This document shows, one piece after another, positions 1 through 8,705 of a stretch of DNA of 32,052 nucleotides. The notes below the pieces were generated by a model. It was not told where the DNA came from and made no database searches. It saw only the letters and a list, made by a program, of their open reading frames with translations. The translations under genes and the position numbers were made by a program. Position 1 is the first letter of the stretch. Each line of letters opens with the position of its first letter. The stretch comes from Thiosulfativibrio sp964387695. Lineage in GTDB: Bacteria > Pseudomonadota > Gammaproteobacteria > Thiomicrospirales > Thiomicrospiraceae. The stretch covers positions 1-32,052 of the forward strand of contig CAYLXI010000003.1 of assembly GCA_964387695.1 (NCBI GenBank), in the 5' to 3' direction.

Positions 1-1413
1 AAATATAAACGGTTAAGCTTTAATGAGGTTTTAGATATTTTTGCTTTTCGAGTCATCGTCAACTCAGCAGATGAGTGCTATCGAGTGTTAGGGTCTGTGC
101 ACTCACTATACAAGCCCTTTCCAGGGCGTTTCAAAGACTATATTGCCATCCCTAAGACCAACGGATATCAATCTCTGCATACTGTTTTATTTGGTCCTTA
201 CGGTGCTTATATCGAAGTCCAAATTCGTACTCAAGAAATGCATGAAGTTTCAGAACATGGTATTGCTGCCCATTGGGTTTATAAAGAAGAGTCCTTAGAA
301 GAAAAAGAAAATAAAACTGAAAAAAATCAAAGAGCAGTCGAAGTGCGCGCTCAAGAGTGGGTTAAAAATTTATTGGAAATACAACAAAGTGCTGGCAATT
401 CTCTAGAATTTTTAGAAAATGTCAAAATTGATTTATTTCCAAGTGTTATTTATATTTTTAGTCCAAAAGGGGATATTATCACCCTGCCTAAAGGGGCCAC
501 TGCTTTAGATTTTGCGTATGCTGTTCATACCAATGTTGGACATGCTGCACTAGGGTGCCGAGTAGATAAAAAACTCGTTCCCTTACGCACAAAATTAGAA
601 AGCGGCTTGACCGTTGAAATTATTCGCAGTAAAGAAACCCAGCCCAATCCTGCGTGGCTTAGTTTTGTCACTACAGCAAAAGCTCGTTCACAAATTAGAC
701 ACTTCTTAAAAACTCAAAAAACTGAATCAGCAGTTCTACTAGGGCAAAGATTACTTGAAAAATCTTTCCGTATTTTTAAAATCTCTTATAAAGACTTAAC
801 AAAAGAAACCCAGATACAATTAGTAGATAAACTAAAGCTCTCTAGCTGGGATCATCTGCTTGAAGAAATAGGTCTTGGGCAAAAACTACCTAATTTGGTT
901 GCCAAACAAACTCACGATATTTTGCTTGAATCAAAAGGCATCTCTTTTGATTCTCAAGGAGAAATGTTAGAAAATGGCACTATGACTATTTCAGGCACGG
1001 AAGGGACTGTAATCAGTTACGCAGGTTGCTGTCATCCCATTCCTGGTGATGGTATTCTTGGGTTTATTAGTGCCGAAAAAGGTTTGGTCATTCACCGACA
1101 AGAATGTTCTAATGTTAAAAGCTTTAAAAACCATCCAGAAAAATGGTTAGATGTTAATTGGGGAGACAATATTACCGAAGCTTTCAATGTTGAGTTACAA
1201 ATAGAAGTTCTTAATGGCAGGGGAGCCCTTGCAACCATTGCCAGTAAAATTGCAGAAATGAAAACAGATATAGACCAAGTTCGATCAGAAGACAAGGACG
1301 AAACCTATAGCTTAATGAACATTGTTATTCTTGTTTGCTCTAGAAAACATCTTGCCGACGTTATGCGAAAACTTAAACGACTTTCTATTGTTGAGAGACT
1401 GCATAGGCTTTGA
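1..1413 (+). CDS. spoT: Bifunctional (p)ppGpp synthetase/hydrolase SpoT, 3' part only
   Basis: The reading frame is open to the first base, so the start and the N-terminal HD hydrolase domain lie outside the window. About 470 residues remain. They begin inside the synthetase domain: FAFRV-like strand, then PGRFKDYIAIPK and NGYQSLHT. The RFKD tetrad (codons at 127-138) is the form typical of bifunctional Rel/SpoT enzymes; monofunctional RelA usually carries ExDD. Next come EVQIRT and AAHWVYKE, a TGS domain (about nt 442-640, YIFSPKGDIITLPKGATALDFAYAVH), a zinc-finger-like segment with GCCHPIPGD (near 1024) and a C-terminal ACT domain (about 1190-1410). The family makes and degrades the stringent alarmone in the cytoplasm. 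The GTG at 85 is an internal valine codon, not a start. A structured terminator follows. No ridA, trmH or recG lies downstream as in enterobacteria; the Bat operon follows instead. Confidence 0.95.
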   Translation, partial: KYKRLSFNEVLDIFAFRVIVNSADECYRVLGSVHSLYKPFPGRFKDYIAIPKTNGYQSLHTVLFGPYGAYIEVQIRTQEMHEVSEHGIAAHWVYKEESLEEKENKTEKNQRAVEVRAQEWVKNLLEIQQSAGNSLEFLENVKIDLFPSVIYIFSPKGDIITLPKGATALDFAYAVHTNVGHAALGCRVDKKLVPLRTKLESGLTVEIIRSKETQPNPAWLSFVTTAKARSQIRHFLKTQKTESAVLLGQRLLEKSFRIFKISYKDLTKETQIQLVDKLKLSSWDHLLEEIGLGQKLPNLVAKQTHDILLESKGISFDSQGEMLENGTMTISGTEGTVISYAGCCHPIPGDGILGFISAEKGLVIHRQECSNVKSFKNHPEKWLDVNWGDNITEAFNVELQIEVLNGRGALATIASKIAEMKTDIDQVRSEDKDETYSLMNIVILVCSRKHLADVMRKLKRLSIVERLHRL

Positions 1414-1438
1414 CATCTTCCCCAGCGTGGTGAAACTG

Positions 1439-1496
1439 AACAGCTACTCTATACCAATTCCTGCATAGGGATTCGGGTAAATAGGCTGTTTTTTTA
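1439..1496 (+). terminator. Structured Rho-independent terminator after spoT
   Basis: An outer stem pairs AACAGC (1439-1444) with GGCTGTT (1484-1490). An inner stem pairs AATTCC with GGGATT, allowing one G-U pair, around a TGCATA loop. Further pairs (ACC with GGT, CTAT with ATAG) link the two stems. A run of seven T (1489-1495) follows directly. The stem is longer and more interrupted than a usual terminator, so a second role is possible. The position 26 bp past the spoT stop fits termination. Confidence 0.65.
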
Positions 1497-1525
1497 TACC
1501 CCATCTTATAAATCATAATTTAGGT

Positions 1526-1531
1526 TATAAT
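1526..1531 (+). promoter_or_regulatory. Candidate -10 box for the Bat operon
   Basis: A consensus TATAAT lies 35 bp before the moxR ATG and just after the spoT terminator, where the promoter of the downstream operon should be. No good -35 hexamer is present at 16-18 bp upstream, so this rests on the -10 match and position only. In DNA this AT-rich, TATAAT also occurs by chance. Confidence 0.4.
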
Positions 1532-1566
1532 GGCTTTCTTTAACTCGTTTATTAAATGGATATTCA

Positions 1567-2526
1567 ATGTCTCTTTTTTCAAAAATTGACAAGCTACAAA
1601 GCTACTTAAACCAACAAATTATTGGTCAAACCCACTTAACTCAGAGAATGTTGATTGCCTTATTATCTGATGGTCATTTATTAGTAGAGGGTCCGCCTGG
1701 TTTGGCAAAGACTAAGGCGATTAAAACCCTGTCTGAAATAATACAGGGAGATTTTCAACGCATTCAATTTACGCCTGATTTATTGCCCTCAGACATTACA
1801 GGAACAGACATTTATCGTTCTCAAACGGGTACTTTTGAGTTTCAAGCAGGGCCAATTTTTCACAATCTTATTTTAGCAGATGAGATTAACAGAGCTCCTG
1901 CTAAGGTACAAGCAGCCTTGCTTGAGGCAATGGCAGAGCAACAGGTCAGTGTAGGTGGTAAAACAATGCCCCTTGAAAAGTTGTTTATGGTTATGGCAAC
2001 TCAAAACCCTATTGAGCAAGAAGGAACTTACCCCTTGCCTGAGGCTCAATTAGACCGTTTTTTAATGCTCGTTACTATTGATTATCCTGGCAGAGACAGT
2101 GAAAAACAAATTCTTGCTTTGATTGAAAATGAAGCGAGAGAAACGGTCATTAAAGCCTGCGAAACCATTTCACAAGCTGACTTATTTGCTGCTCGAGAAG
2201 AAATTTTAAACTTGCATATGGCAGAAGCCGTTAAAACTTATATTGTAGAAATTGTTATGGCAACTCGTCAGCCTAAGAAGTATGCACCTAGTTTAGCAAA
2301 ATGGATTGATTACGGCGTAAGCCCCAGAGCAACTGCAGCCTTATCTCGTACTGCTAGAGCCTTAGCTTGGTTAAAAGGTCAAGATTTTGTAAGTCCTGAA
2401 GAGGTTCAAGCTGTTGCACACGATGTTCTTCGCCATCGTTTATTACTCAGTTTTGAAGCAGAAGCAGAAGGTCTTACATCAGATAAAGTTATTGATGAGA
2501 TTTTATCTTTGGTTCCCGTGGTTTAA
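1567..2526 (+). CDS. MoxR-family AAA+ ATPase
   Basis: The 319-residue protein has the full MoxR ATPase layout: Walker A GPPGLAKT (42-49), Walker B LILADEIN (101-108), sensor 1 ATQNP (144-148) and the family signature QEGTYPLPEAQLDRF (about 151-165), then a C-terminal lid with SPRATAAL. MoxR ATPases are thought to act as chaperones that remodel or load metal cofactors into VWA-domain partners encoded beside them. Here DUF58 and two VWA proteins follow in the same direction, which fits that view. The gap to the next gene is 8 bp. It is the first gene of a six-gene unit, with a candidate -10 box upstream. No gene symbol is assigned because paralogues are common. Confidence 0.95.
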   Translation: MSLFSKIDKLQSYLNQQIIGQTHLTQRMLIALLSDGHLLVEGPPGLAKTKAIKTLSEIIQGDFQRIQFTPDLLPSDITGTDIYRSQTGTFEFQAGPIFHNLILADEINRAPAKVQAALLEAMAEQQVSVGGKTMPLEKLFMVMATQNPIEQEGTYPLPEAQLDRFLMLVTIDYPGRDSEKQILALIENEARETVIKACETISQADLFAAREEILNLHMAEAVKTYIVEIVMATRQPKKYAPSLAKWIDYGVSPRATAALSRTARALAWLKGQDFVSPEEVQAVAHDVLRHRLLLSFEAEAEGLTSDKVIDEILSLVPVV

Positions 2527-2534
2527 AAGTTTAA

Positions 2535-3440
2535 ATGCCTTCTCCTTACTCCCAGTTAGAGCCTTTGCTTTCAATTAGGTTTCATGTGAAACATCGAAAG
2601 CTGGCTCAGCAGCAAAATATGGCCATGCAACAAAGTGGAAGTCACCGTACCTTACGAAAAGGCAGGGGAATGGAATTTAGTGAGGTGCGTCAATACCAAG
2701 CGGGTGATGATGTTCGTCATATTGATTGGCGTGTCAGTGCAAGAACGCAAGAGACGCATACCAAAATTTTTACTGAAGAGCTAGACAGGCCCGTACTCTG
2801 CTTGGTTGAACAGACCCCTAATTTATTTTTTGGATCTCGTATTCGCTTTAAAACGGATCAAGCTATGCGAGTGCTGTCTGTTATTTCGTGGGCAACTCTT
2901 AACCAAGGTGATAAAATTGGAGGGCTGGTCTTTAACCATAAAGCTAGTCAGTGGGTTGATCCCAAACACCAACAACAAGCTTTGATGAAGTTGTTTCATG
3001 CAGGGATAGAGCTTCAAAAACCCCTTAAAACTCCTTCTGAAGTTAACCCTGTTAATTGGTTAAAAGCCCTTAAGAACATTCAAAAACAAGCCAGGCCTGG
3101 TCAAAAACTATTTTTGATTGGTGATTTAATTCAGTTTCCACAACAGGGACATGCAATTTTACAATCTTTAAAACGCCATTTAGATATTAATGCAATTCAT
3201 GTTTTTGATGAAATTGAAAGGCAACTTCCTAAGTTAGGGTTGGTGCGTTTAACTGACGGAAAAAACGAATTACAATTAAACTCTTCAGAGCAAAAATTAC
3301 AGTCAAATTATGCAAAACACTACCAAGAGCTTTGGCAAAAAACTCAGCAAATTTTTATTAAAATGAAAATCCCTTTGATTGCCATTTCTGCACAAGAATC
3401 TGCCGTTGAATCCTTGTTTAAACAAGGGTTTATAAAATGA
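2535..3440 (+). CDS. DUF58 domain-containing protein of the Bat operon
   Basis: The 301-residue protein carries the DUF58 signature at residues about 43-70: GRGMEFSEVRQYQAGDDVR, then HIDWRVSART. DUF58 proteins have a degenerate VWA-like fold and almost always neighbour MoxR ATPases; their biochemical role is unknown. No signal peptide or clear membrane segment is seen, so it is probably cytoplasmic or peripheral. The ATG is 8 bp after the moxR stop and lacks an obvious Shine-Dalgarno, suggesting coupling to moxR translation. Its stop overlaps the next start (ATGA). A copy of the palindrome discussed in the findings lies inside the gene at 3090-3101. Confidence 0.92.
   Translation: MPSPYSQLEPLLSIRFHVKHRKLAQQQNMAMQQSGSHRTLRKGRGMEFSEVRQYQAGDDVRHIDWRVSARTQETHTKIFTEELDRPVLCLVEQTPNLFFGSRIRFKTDQAMRVLSVISWATLNQGDKIGGLVFNHKASQWVDPKHQQQALMKLFHAGIELQKPLKTPSEVNPVNWLKALKNIQKQARPGQKLFLIGDLIQFPQQGHAILQSLKRHLDINAIHVFDEIERQLPKLGLVRLTDGKNELQLNSSEQKLQSNYAKHYQELWQKTQQIFIKMKIPLIAISAQESAVESLFKQGFIK
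3090..3101. repeat. Palindrome copy P1 (11 of 12 bases), inside the DUF58 gene
   Basis: GCCAGGCCTGGT differs from ACCAGGCCTGGT only at the first base and is followed by CAAAA. It is read in the frame that gives Ala-Arg-Pro-Gly, unlike the other coding copies, so protein sequence does not explain the conservation. Confidence 0.75.
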
Positions 3441-3955
3441 TTTCTGATTTAAGCCCTAATTTAAACCCTAGTCAAAATCCACAGGTTCAAGCTGTATTGG
3501 CACAGTTTAAAGATATTGAAATACCTGACCCTGTTACCTGGTGGCCTTTGGCGGGTTCAGTTTGGGCATTAATCATTAGTATTCTTGGTATTGTTATAGG
3601 CTTAAGTTGGTATTACTGGGTAAGTTATAAAAACAATCGTTACCGTAGAGAAGCGACACAGAAATTTGAAGCCATTTTGAACAAAAAACTGCCTTCTCAA
3701 GAAGCCATTTTAGCCATTAACCAACTTCTTAAACAGGTTGCAATTACCCACTATGGACGCACAAGAGTTTCTTCTTTATCAGGAGAGGCGTGGCTAAAGT
3801 TTTTGCAAAAAACGGGAAGTTATATTGAACAACCTAAAAATTTATTAAGTTTTTTTCAATCATCCTATCAACCTCATTCTTTAGAAATAAATAAAGCAGA
3901 GTTTGAGGGTTTTTTAACCTACAGTCGAGCTTGGATAAAGGGACATCATAAATGA
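3437..3955 (+). CDS. DUF4381 membrane protein of the Bat operon
   Basis: This 172-residue protein overlaps the DUF58 gene by ATGA. It has a Pro-rich N-terminus (IPDPVTWWPLAG, about 29-40), one strong membrane helix (about 42-65, SVWALIISILGIVIGLSWYY) and a basic stretch after it, then a soluble C-terminal part with LSGEAWLKFL. This is the usual layout of DUF4381 proteins found between DUF58 and VWA genes in proteobacterial Bat operons. The role is not known. The membrane helix would place it in the inner membrane, probably with the VWA partners. Its stop overlaps the next start by four bases. Confidence 0.85.
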   Translation: MISDLSPNLNPSQNPQVQAVLAQFKDIEIPDPVTWWPLAGSVWALIISILGIVIGLSWYYWVSYKNNRYRREATQKFEAILNKKLPSQEAILAINQLLKQVAITHYGRTRVSSLSGEAWLKFLQKTGSYIEQPKNLLSFFQSSYQPHSLEINKAEFEGFLTYSRAWIKGHHK

Positions 3956-4998
3956 TAAGTACTTTTCTAAGCTTCTGGGAGAATATCACTTTTTTATGGC
4001 CATGGATGCTGGCTTTTTTACCTCTTCCATGGCTGATTCGTAGGATTTGGAAACCAGCAGAGCAAAGGCAAGTTCCATTGCTTGCTCCTCATATAATGCA
4101 ACGCCTTTCTGGGAGTTTAAATACTAAAAAAATATTTGAGCCATCTAAAAAAACTGCTCGAATACCTATAATTTTTTTATTACTATGGATACTCCTAATA
4201 CTGACTTCTATGCGTCCAGTATGGTTTTTAACTCCTACCACCTTCACCGTAACGGGTAAAGATATTATCTTAGCCGTTGATTTGTCTGGCTCTATGGAAA
4301 AAAAAGATATGATGGTTGCAGGGGAAAAAGTTGATCGTCTTGTTGCGGTAAAACATGTGGTTGAAGAGTTTATTCAACAACGAGAAGGTGATAGGTTAGG
4401 GTTAATTGTATTTGGAACTCAAGCATTTATTCAAAGTCCTTTAACCCATGATTTAAACACGGTACAAACACTTTTATCTGAAACGGCTATCGGCATGGCG
4501 GGTAATAACACGGCTATAGGAGATGCTATTGGCTTAACTCTTAAGCACTTAAACGCCATTCAAAGTACGCAGAGGGCGGATAAAACAGTGTTAATTTTAT
4601 TGACAGACGGCTCTAATACCGCAGGGGTTGTGCAACCTATTGAAGCTGCAAAAAAAGCCAAACAAGCTGGCTTAAAAATTTATACCATTGGCATTGGTCA
4701 AGTACGCCATCGTCAGCAAGGTTTACTTTCAAATTTAAGCTCTAGAGATATGGATATTGCTAGCTTGCAAAAAATAGCTGACCTTACTCAGGGTCAGTTT
4801 TTTCATGCCACAGATACGCGTCAACTTAATGCAATTTACCAAACCATTAGCCAACTTGAATCAACAGAATATGAAATTAACCACTTTAGATTACGAACTG
4901 AACTTTATATTTGGCCTTTAGGTGGATTCTTAATTCTATCCTTTTTTATAGCTTCATTTCGACTATTTAATTTTTTACCTCTTTGGGTTAGAAAATGA
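3952..4998 (+). CDS. VWA-domain inner membrane protein, BatA-like
   Basis: The 348-residue protein has two N-terminal membrane segments (about 13-31 and 71-92), a von Willebrand factor A domain (about 104-300) and a C-terminal membrane segment (about 322-340, WPLGGFLILSFFIASF). The metal-binding MIDAS motif is intact: D110-x-S112-x-S114 in DLSGSM, with LLTDGSN further on. This is the BatA arrangement: a periplasm-facing VWA domain held between membrane helices. Bat proteins were linked to aerotolerance in Bacteroides and to stress or virulence elsewhere, but the mechanism is unsettled. It overlaps both neighbours by four bases (ATGA type), so translation is likely coupled through the operon. 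Confidence 0.92.
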   Translation: MISTFLSFWENITFLWPWMLAFLPLPWLIRRIWKPAEQRQVPLLAPHIMQRLSGSLNTKKIFEPSKKTARIPIIFLLLWILLILTSMRPVWFLTPTTFTVTGKDIILAVDLSGSMEKKDMMVAGEKVDRLVAVKHVVEEFIQQREGDRLGLIVFGTQAFIQSPLTHDLNTVQTLLSETAIGMAGNNTAIGDAIGLTLKHLNAIQSTQRADKTVLILLTDGSNTAGVVQPIEAAKKAKQAGLKIYTIGIGQVRHRQQGLLSNLSSRDMDIASLQKIADLTQGQFFHATDTRQLNAIYQTISQLESTEYEINHFRLRTELYIWPLGGFLILSFFIASFRLFNFLPLWVRK

Positions 4999-6932
4999 GT
5001 TTTCACTTTATTCGTCCAGAATGGCTACTCGCACTTATTCCAATGTTTTTCTTACTGTGGAAATTGCTTTATCAACAAACAAAGCAAGGATCATGGGATG
5101 CTATTATTGACCCAGATTTTAGGAATATTTTACTGCTAGACCAAGCCAAAAAAAAACCTTTCCCTTGGTCAATAACAGGGCTGTTATTTATTTGGTTGAT
5201 GAGTATCATCGCTTTAAGTGGGCCTACTTGGCAAGAAGTAAAAGCTCCAGCAGAAAAAAAACTACAAGGAAGCGTTATCGTCTTAGATTTATCTTTATCC
5301 ATGCTAGCCGAAGATATAAAGCCTAGCCGAATAACACGAGCACAACATAAAATTCGTGACCTTCTTAAAGCCCATCCTGAACATGCTATGGGTATGGTTG
5401 GTTATTCTGGCTCCGCTCATACCATTGCCCCTATCTCACAAGACAATCAAACCCTACTCACCCTTGCTCCAACCTTAACTCCTGCCATGATGCCATCTTT
5501 TGGATCAAATGTTGTGGCTGCCATGCATCAAGCACAGCAATTATTAGAAGGGGCTAAGATTAATAAAGGCCATATTATTTGGATAACAGACGATTTAGAA
5601 AAGAGTCAAATAGAGCCTCTTACGGATTTTTTTAATCACAGCTCTATCAGCTTAAGTATACTAACTGTTGGCACAACAAAAGGCAGTCCCATTCCAATTC
5701 CAGAACATGGATTGTTAAAGAATGATCAAGGAGAGATTTTACTAGCCAAACTTCCTTATGAACGGCTTAATACCTTTGCTAACCGCGTCAATGCAACGCT
5801 TGTTCCTTTGGGATTAAGCGATAAAGATATTAAAGCTTTATTACCTAAAAGACTGCAATCATCAACAGATAAAGATGATAAAGAAATAGGCGAACAATCC
5901 CTAACTCAATGGTTAGATAAAGGTATTTATCTTTTGTTTGGCATTGTTTTACTTGCCTCCTTAGCTTTTAGGCGTGGTTGGCTGCTAAGCTTTACACTGG
6001 CATTCATTTTGCCTGTTACGCTTATCCACCCAAGCCCTGCTTTTGCGCAAGAATCTGAACTAAATTTTTCAGATATATTCACCACCCCAGATAAACAAGG
6101 CTATCTCCTCTGGCAAAAAAATGACTATGTTCGTGCCGAAATTAGATTTGAAGACCCTGCTTGGAGAGGCTCTGCTCTGTATCGTTTAGGCAAGTTTGAT
6201 CAAGCTGCCCAACAGTTTTCCTTGGATAAAACTGCAAGAGGATATTATAATTTAGCTAATGCTCTAGCACGGCTAGGTAAGTTTGAAGAGGCGAAGAAAG
6301 CTTATGAACAAGCACTAAAAAAACAACCTGAACACACTAAAGCACAAGTTAACTTACAGCTTACTGAGGACATATTAAAATCTCTTAAAAAGAAAGAACA
6401 AGAAAAAGACAATAAAAAAGCACAACAATCTAAAGATAAAAAAGAAAGCCAAGAAACAGAAAAAAAGCCTGAAGAAGATTCTAAACAGGAATCCGACCCA
6501 AGCCAAGATAGCCCACAACCCAATAGACAATCTGAACAACAATCTCAGCCTAATCAGCCAGTAGATAAAAATTTAAGCGAACAACATAAAGAAGGTAAAC
6601 AAGAGAAATATAAACAAAGGCAAGCCAATCAAGATAGCAAAGACAAACAAAGCTCTTTAACTTCTGATGCAGACGAAATACATGATAAAAATCAAGCCGT
6701 AAACGAAACGGCTGGGAAACTAGATGATAAAAAAACCTCTGATGATAATCTTTCTTCAGACCGACAAGATAAAATAGCAAAACAAACAAAAAAACAAACA
6801 GAGCAGCAACAAGCAAAGCAGGCTTGGTTAAAACAAATTCCTGATGAACCAGGTTTGTTTTTACAACGAAAATTTGAATATCAATATCAAACCCAGCCTC
6901 AACAAAAACAGACAACGGATAAAATATGGTAA
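4995..6932 (+). CDS. VWA plus TPR membrane protein, BatB/BatC-type fusion
   Basis: This 645-residue protein has two N-terminal membrane segments (about 8-25 and 58-76), a VWA domain with an intact MIDAS (D98-x-S100-x-S102 in LDLSLSM) and a TDD motif, and a membrane segment (about 310-327). After a signal-like hydrophobic stretch ending in FAQE, it has two tetratricopeptide units (about 388-455: LYRLGKFDQAAQQF and ANALARLGKFEEAKKAYEQAL). The last about 170 residues are a highly charged, low-complexity Lys/Gln/Glu/Ser/Asp tract, probably disordered. In some bacteria BatB (VWA) and BatC (TPR) are separate genes; here they are one. The minus-strand open frames across the tract are composition artefacts. 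It overlaps batD by 7 bp. Confidence 0.92.
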   Translation: MSFHFIRPEWLLALIPMFFLLWKLLYQQTKQGSWDAIIDPDFRNILLLDQAKKKPFPWSITGLLFIWLMSIIALSGPTWQEVKAPAEKKLQGSVIVLDLSLSMLAEDIKPSRITRAQHKIRDLLKAHPEHAMGMVGYSGSAHTIAPISQDNQTLLTLAPTLTPAMMPSFGSNVVAAMHQAQQLLEGAKINKGHIIWITDDLEKSQIEPLTDFFNHSSISLSILTVGTTKGSPIPIPEHGLLKNDQGEILLAKLPYERLNTFANRVNATLVPLGLSDKDIKALLPKRLQSSTDKDDKEIGEQSLTQWLDKGIYLLFGIVLLASLAFRRGWLLSFTLAFILPVTLIHPSPAFAQESELNFSDIFTTPDKQGYLLWQKNDYVRAEIRFEDPAWRGSALYRLGKFDQAAQQFSLDKTARGYYNLANALARLGKFEEAKKAYEQALKKQPEHTKAQVNLQLTEDILKSLKKKEQEKDNKKAQQSKDKKESQETEKKPEEDSKQESDPSQDSPQPNRQSEQQSQPNQPVDKNLSEQHKEGKQEKYKQRQANQDSKDKQSSLTSDADEIHDKNQAVNETAGKLDDKKTSDDNLSSDRQDKIAKQTKKQTEQQQAKQAWLKQIPDEPGLFLQRKFEYQYQTQPQQKQTTDKIW

Positions 6933-8581
6933 AAATAAGTACGGCTTTTTTAATACTGATTTTATTCATTTTTCCTGTTCATTTTAACCAGGCCTGGTCA
7001 AAATACCTTACAGTAGATGTAGATAGAACTCAGGCAGAAACGGGAGATATTTTAACTTTAAAGGTGAAGGCTAGCTTTCAAGCTCTTCATGAACAACCTG
7101 ATTTTAATATCTTAAAAGATCAGTTTGATATCTTAGGAACTCAACGCAGTAATCTTATCGAGATAGTAAATGGACAACATGTTTTTACAACACAATGGAT
7201 AGCTAAAATTATCTCTAAAAAACCTGGAAAAAAGTTAATTCCTAGCTTTGAAGTTAAAGGTATTAAAAGCCAGCCTAAAAATATTTTTATAGCTAAGTCC
7301 GTATTTGATGATAAAAATAAGGTTAAAAAACCGACAGGGCCTAGCTTTATTAAGGTTAGCGTAAATAAAACAGAAGCCAAGGTACAAGAAGAAATTATTT
7401 ATACCTTAAGATTTTTTTATATAGGAAGCTTAATTTCAGGCAATCTTCGCCCCCCACTATTTGACAGTTCTCTCGTTAAAGAACTAAACAATCAAGTCTC
7501 TTACCGTAAAAAGATTCACGGTCAAACTTATGACGTTTTTGAATGGACTTATGCTTTTTATCCACAAAAAAGTGGCGAAATGGTTATTTCTGGGCAAGAG
7601 TTTTCTGGAAGAATTCAACTCTCAGGACAATTATTTAGAATTCAAGATGCCTCTGAATCTATCACAATAATGGTTCATCCTCGTCCAGCTGATTTTCCGA
7701 CTCATCAAACTTGGCTGCCTGCTGAATACTTAAGTTTAGAAGATAATTGGCAAATCAATGCTCAAAAACAACATAAAATTCATGTTGGTGATAGTTTAAC
7801 TCGTACTCTAACACTCACCGCACACGGTCAACTAGCATCACAATTACCCAAACTCACCTTTAACAACCAAACAGGAATACAAATTTATCCTGATGCCACA
7901 CAAACCCATCAAAAAATTACTACCAGCGGAGTGATTAGTCAAAAAATATATAAAATGGCACTTATTCCAACCGAAGCTGGAGATGTTACTCTTCCAGAAA
8001 TTAAAATAAATTGGTGGAATACTCAAATAAATCAAATTGAAGTCTTAATTTTGCCAGAAAAAACACTAAATATTTTACCCGCATTGATTCAAGATCCTTT
8101 AGATTCTGCTTCTAAAAATAAAGAAAAAATTATTATAGAACAAGATAATGAAACCATGCATGTAGCATTTCGCGCAGAAGAAAAAAATTATTTTTGGATG
8201 ATTTCAACCGCTATTTTTGCAATTTTATGGCTGGTAACTCTTTTGTTATTTTTTAAGAAAACACCCAAGCCAGTTAAAAATACTCCAAGCTTAAAATCAA
8301 ATAAAAAAATGGTTTCAGATTTTTATGAGCTTTGTCAGCAACCTAGCTCAGCTAAAATATTTTATGTCGCCCTGCAAAAAGAACTGAACAAACACCCATT
8401 TTTAACAGAAAATGAGCCTTTAATGGCATTAAAAAGTTCTCTAAAGGCACACTTATTTAACGCAGAAGTATTAGAAGACAATACGATGAAAGATATTTGC
8501 CAAGCCGTAAAAAAATCACATGAAAAGCATAAAGAATCTAAGCCGACCAAAGCCCAACTACAAAATCTATATCCTAACTAA
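6926..8581 (+). CDS. batD: BatD-family protein
   Basis: The 551-residue protein starts with a signal peptide (about 1-25, hydrophobic LILILFIFPV, ending near NQAWS). A long periplasmic part follows, built from beta-rich BatD repeats with VDVDRTQAETGDILTLKV at the start. A membrane helix (about 418-440, MISTAIFAILWLVTLLLFF) precedes a short basic cytoplasmic tail. This is the usual BatD layout. The ATG overlaps the previous stop (ATGGTAA), making it the last gene of the operon. One exact copy of the 12-bp palindrome sits in the signal-peptide coding region (6987-6998). The stop codon is inside the terminal repeat of element R1, so the end of the reading frame may have been set by that insertion. 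Confidence 0.88.
   Translation: MVKISTAFLILILFIFPVHFNQAWSKYLTVDVDRTQAETGDILTLKVKASFQALHEQPDFNILKDQFDILGTQRSNLIEIVNGQHVFTTQWIAKIISKKPGKKLIPSFEVKGIKSQPKNIFIAKSVFDDKNKVKKPTGPSFIKVSVNKTEAKVQEEIIYTLRFFYIGSLISGNLRPPLFDSSLVKELNNQVSYRKKIHGQTYDVFEWTYAFYPQKSGEMVISGQEFSGRIQLSGQLFRIQDASESITIMVHPRPADFPTHQTWLPAEYLSLEDNWQINAQKQHKIHVGDSLTRTLTLTAHGQLASQLPKLTFNNQTGIQIYPDATQTHQKITTSGVISQKIYKMALIPTEAGDVTLPEIKINWWNTQINQIEVLILPEKTLNILPALIQDPLDSASKNKEKIIIEQDNETMHVAFRAEEKNYFWMISTAIFAILWLVTLLLFFKKTPKPVKNTPSLKSNKKMVSDFYELCQQPSSAKIFYVALQKELNKHPFLTENEPLMALKSSLKAHLFNAEVLEDNTMKDICQAVKKSHEKHKESKPTKAQLQNLYPN
6987..6998. repeat. Palindrome copy P2 (exact), inside batD
   Basis: ACCAGGCCTGGT is a perfect 12-bp inverted repeat, flanked by TTTTA on the left and CAAAA on the right, which extends the symmetry in AT-rich arms. 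It encodes Asn-Gln-Ala-Trp at the end of the BatD signal peptide. Confidence 0.8.
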
Positions 8582-8678
8582 AGGAATCTCTTAACAACTA
8601 AGATTATTTTATACTGGCTAAACGAGCCGATATTTTCACTGCAATAGCTAGCTATTCCGCCTTATTTCAGCACAAATA
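8579..8678 (+). repeat. MITE-like repeat R1 (left end and core)
   Basis: It starts at the batD stop codon with TAAAGGAATCTCTTAACAAC. A GGCT/AGCC hairpin (8616-8628), the segment CGATATTTTCACTGC and the perfect palindrome AATAGCTAGCTATT (8643-8656) follow. Bases 8602-8642 are identical over 41 bp to R2 (9167-9207). Copy R5 is the same apart from a 10-bp insertion and scattered changes. The right terminal repeat seen in R2 and R3 is not recognisable here; similarity fades after about 8678. No reading frame is carried. It also fills the gap between the convergent batD and the small minus-strand gene. Confidence 0.85.
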
Positions 8679-8705
8679 CAAATATCGCTAACTAGGATTT
8701 AAATC

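Noticed and set aside
85..87. GTG at 85 as the start of the first gene
   Set aside because: The frame continues upstream to base 1 with conserved SpoT sequence, so this is an internal valine.
6302..6969. Minus-strand open frames opposite the end of the VWA-TPR gene
   Set aside because: They arise from the biased Lys/Gln/Glu codons of the plus-strand low-complexity tract, have no ribosome site and no recognisable domain.
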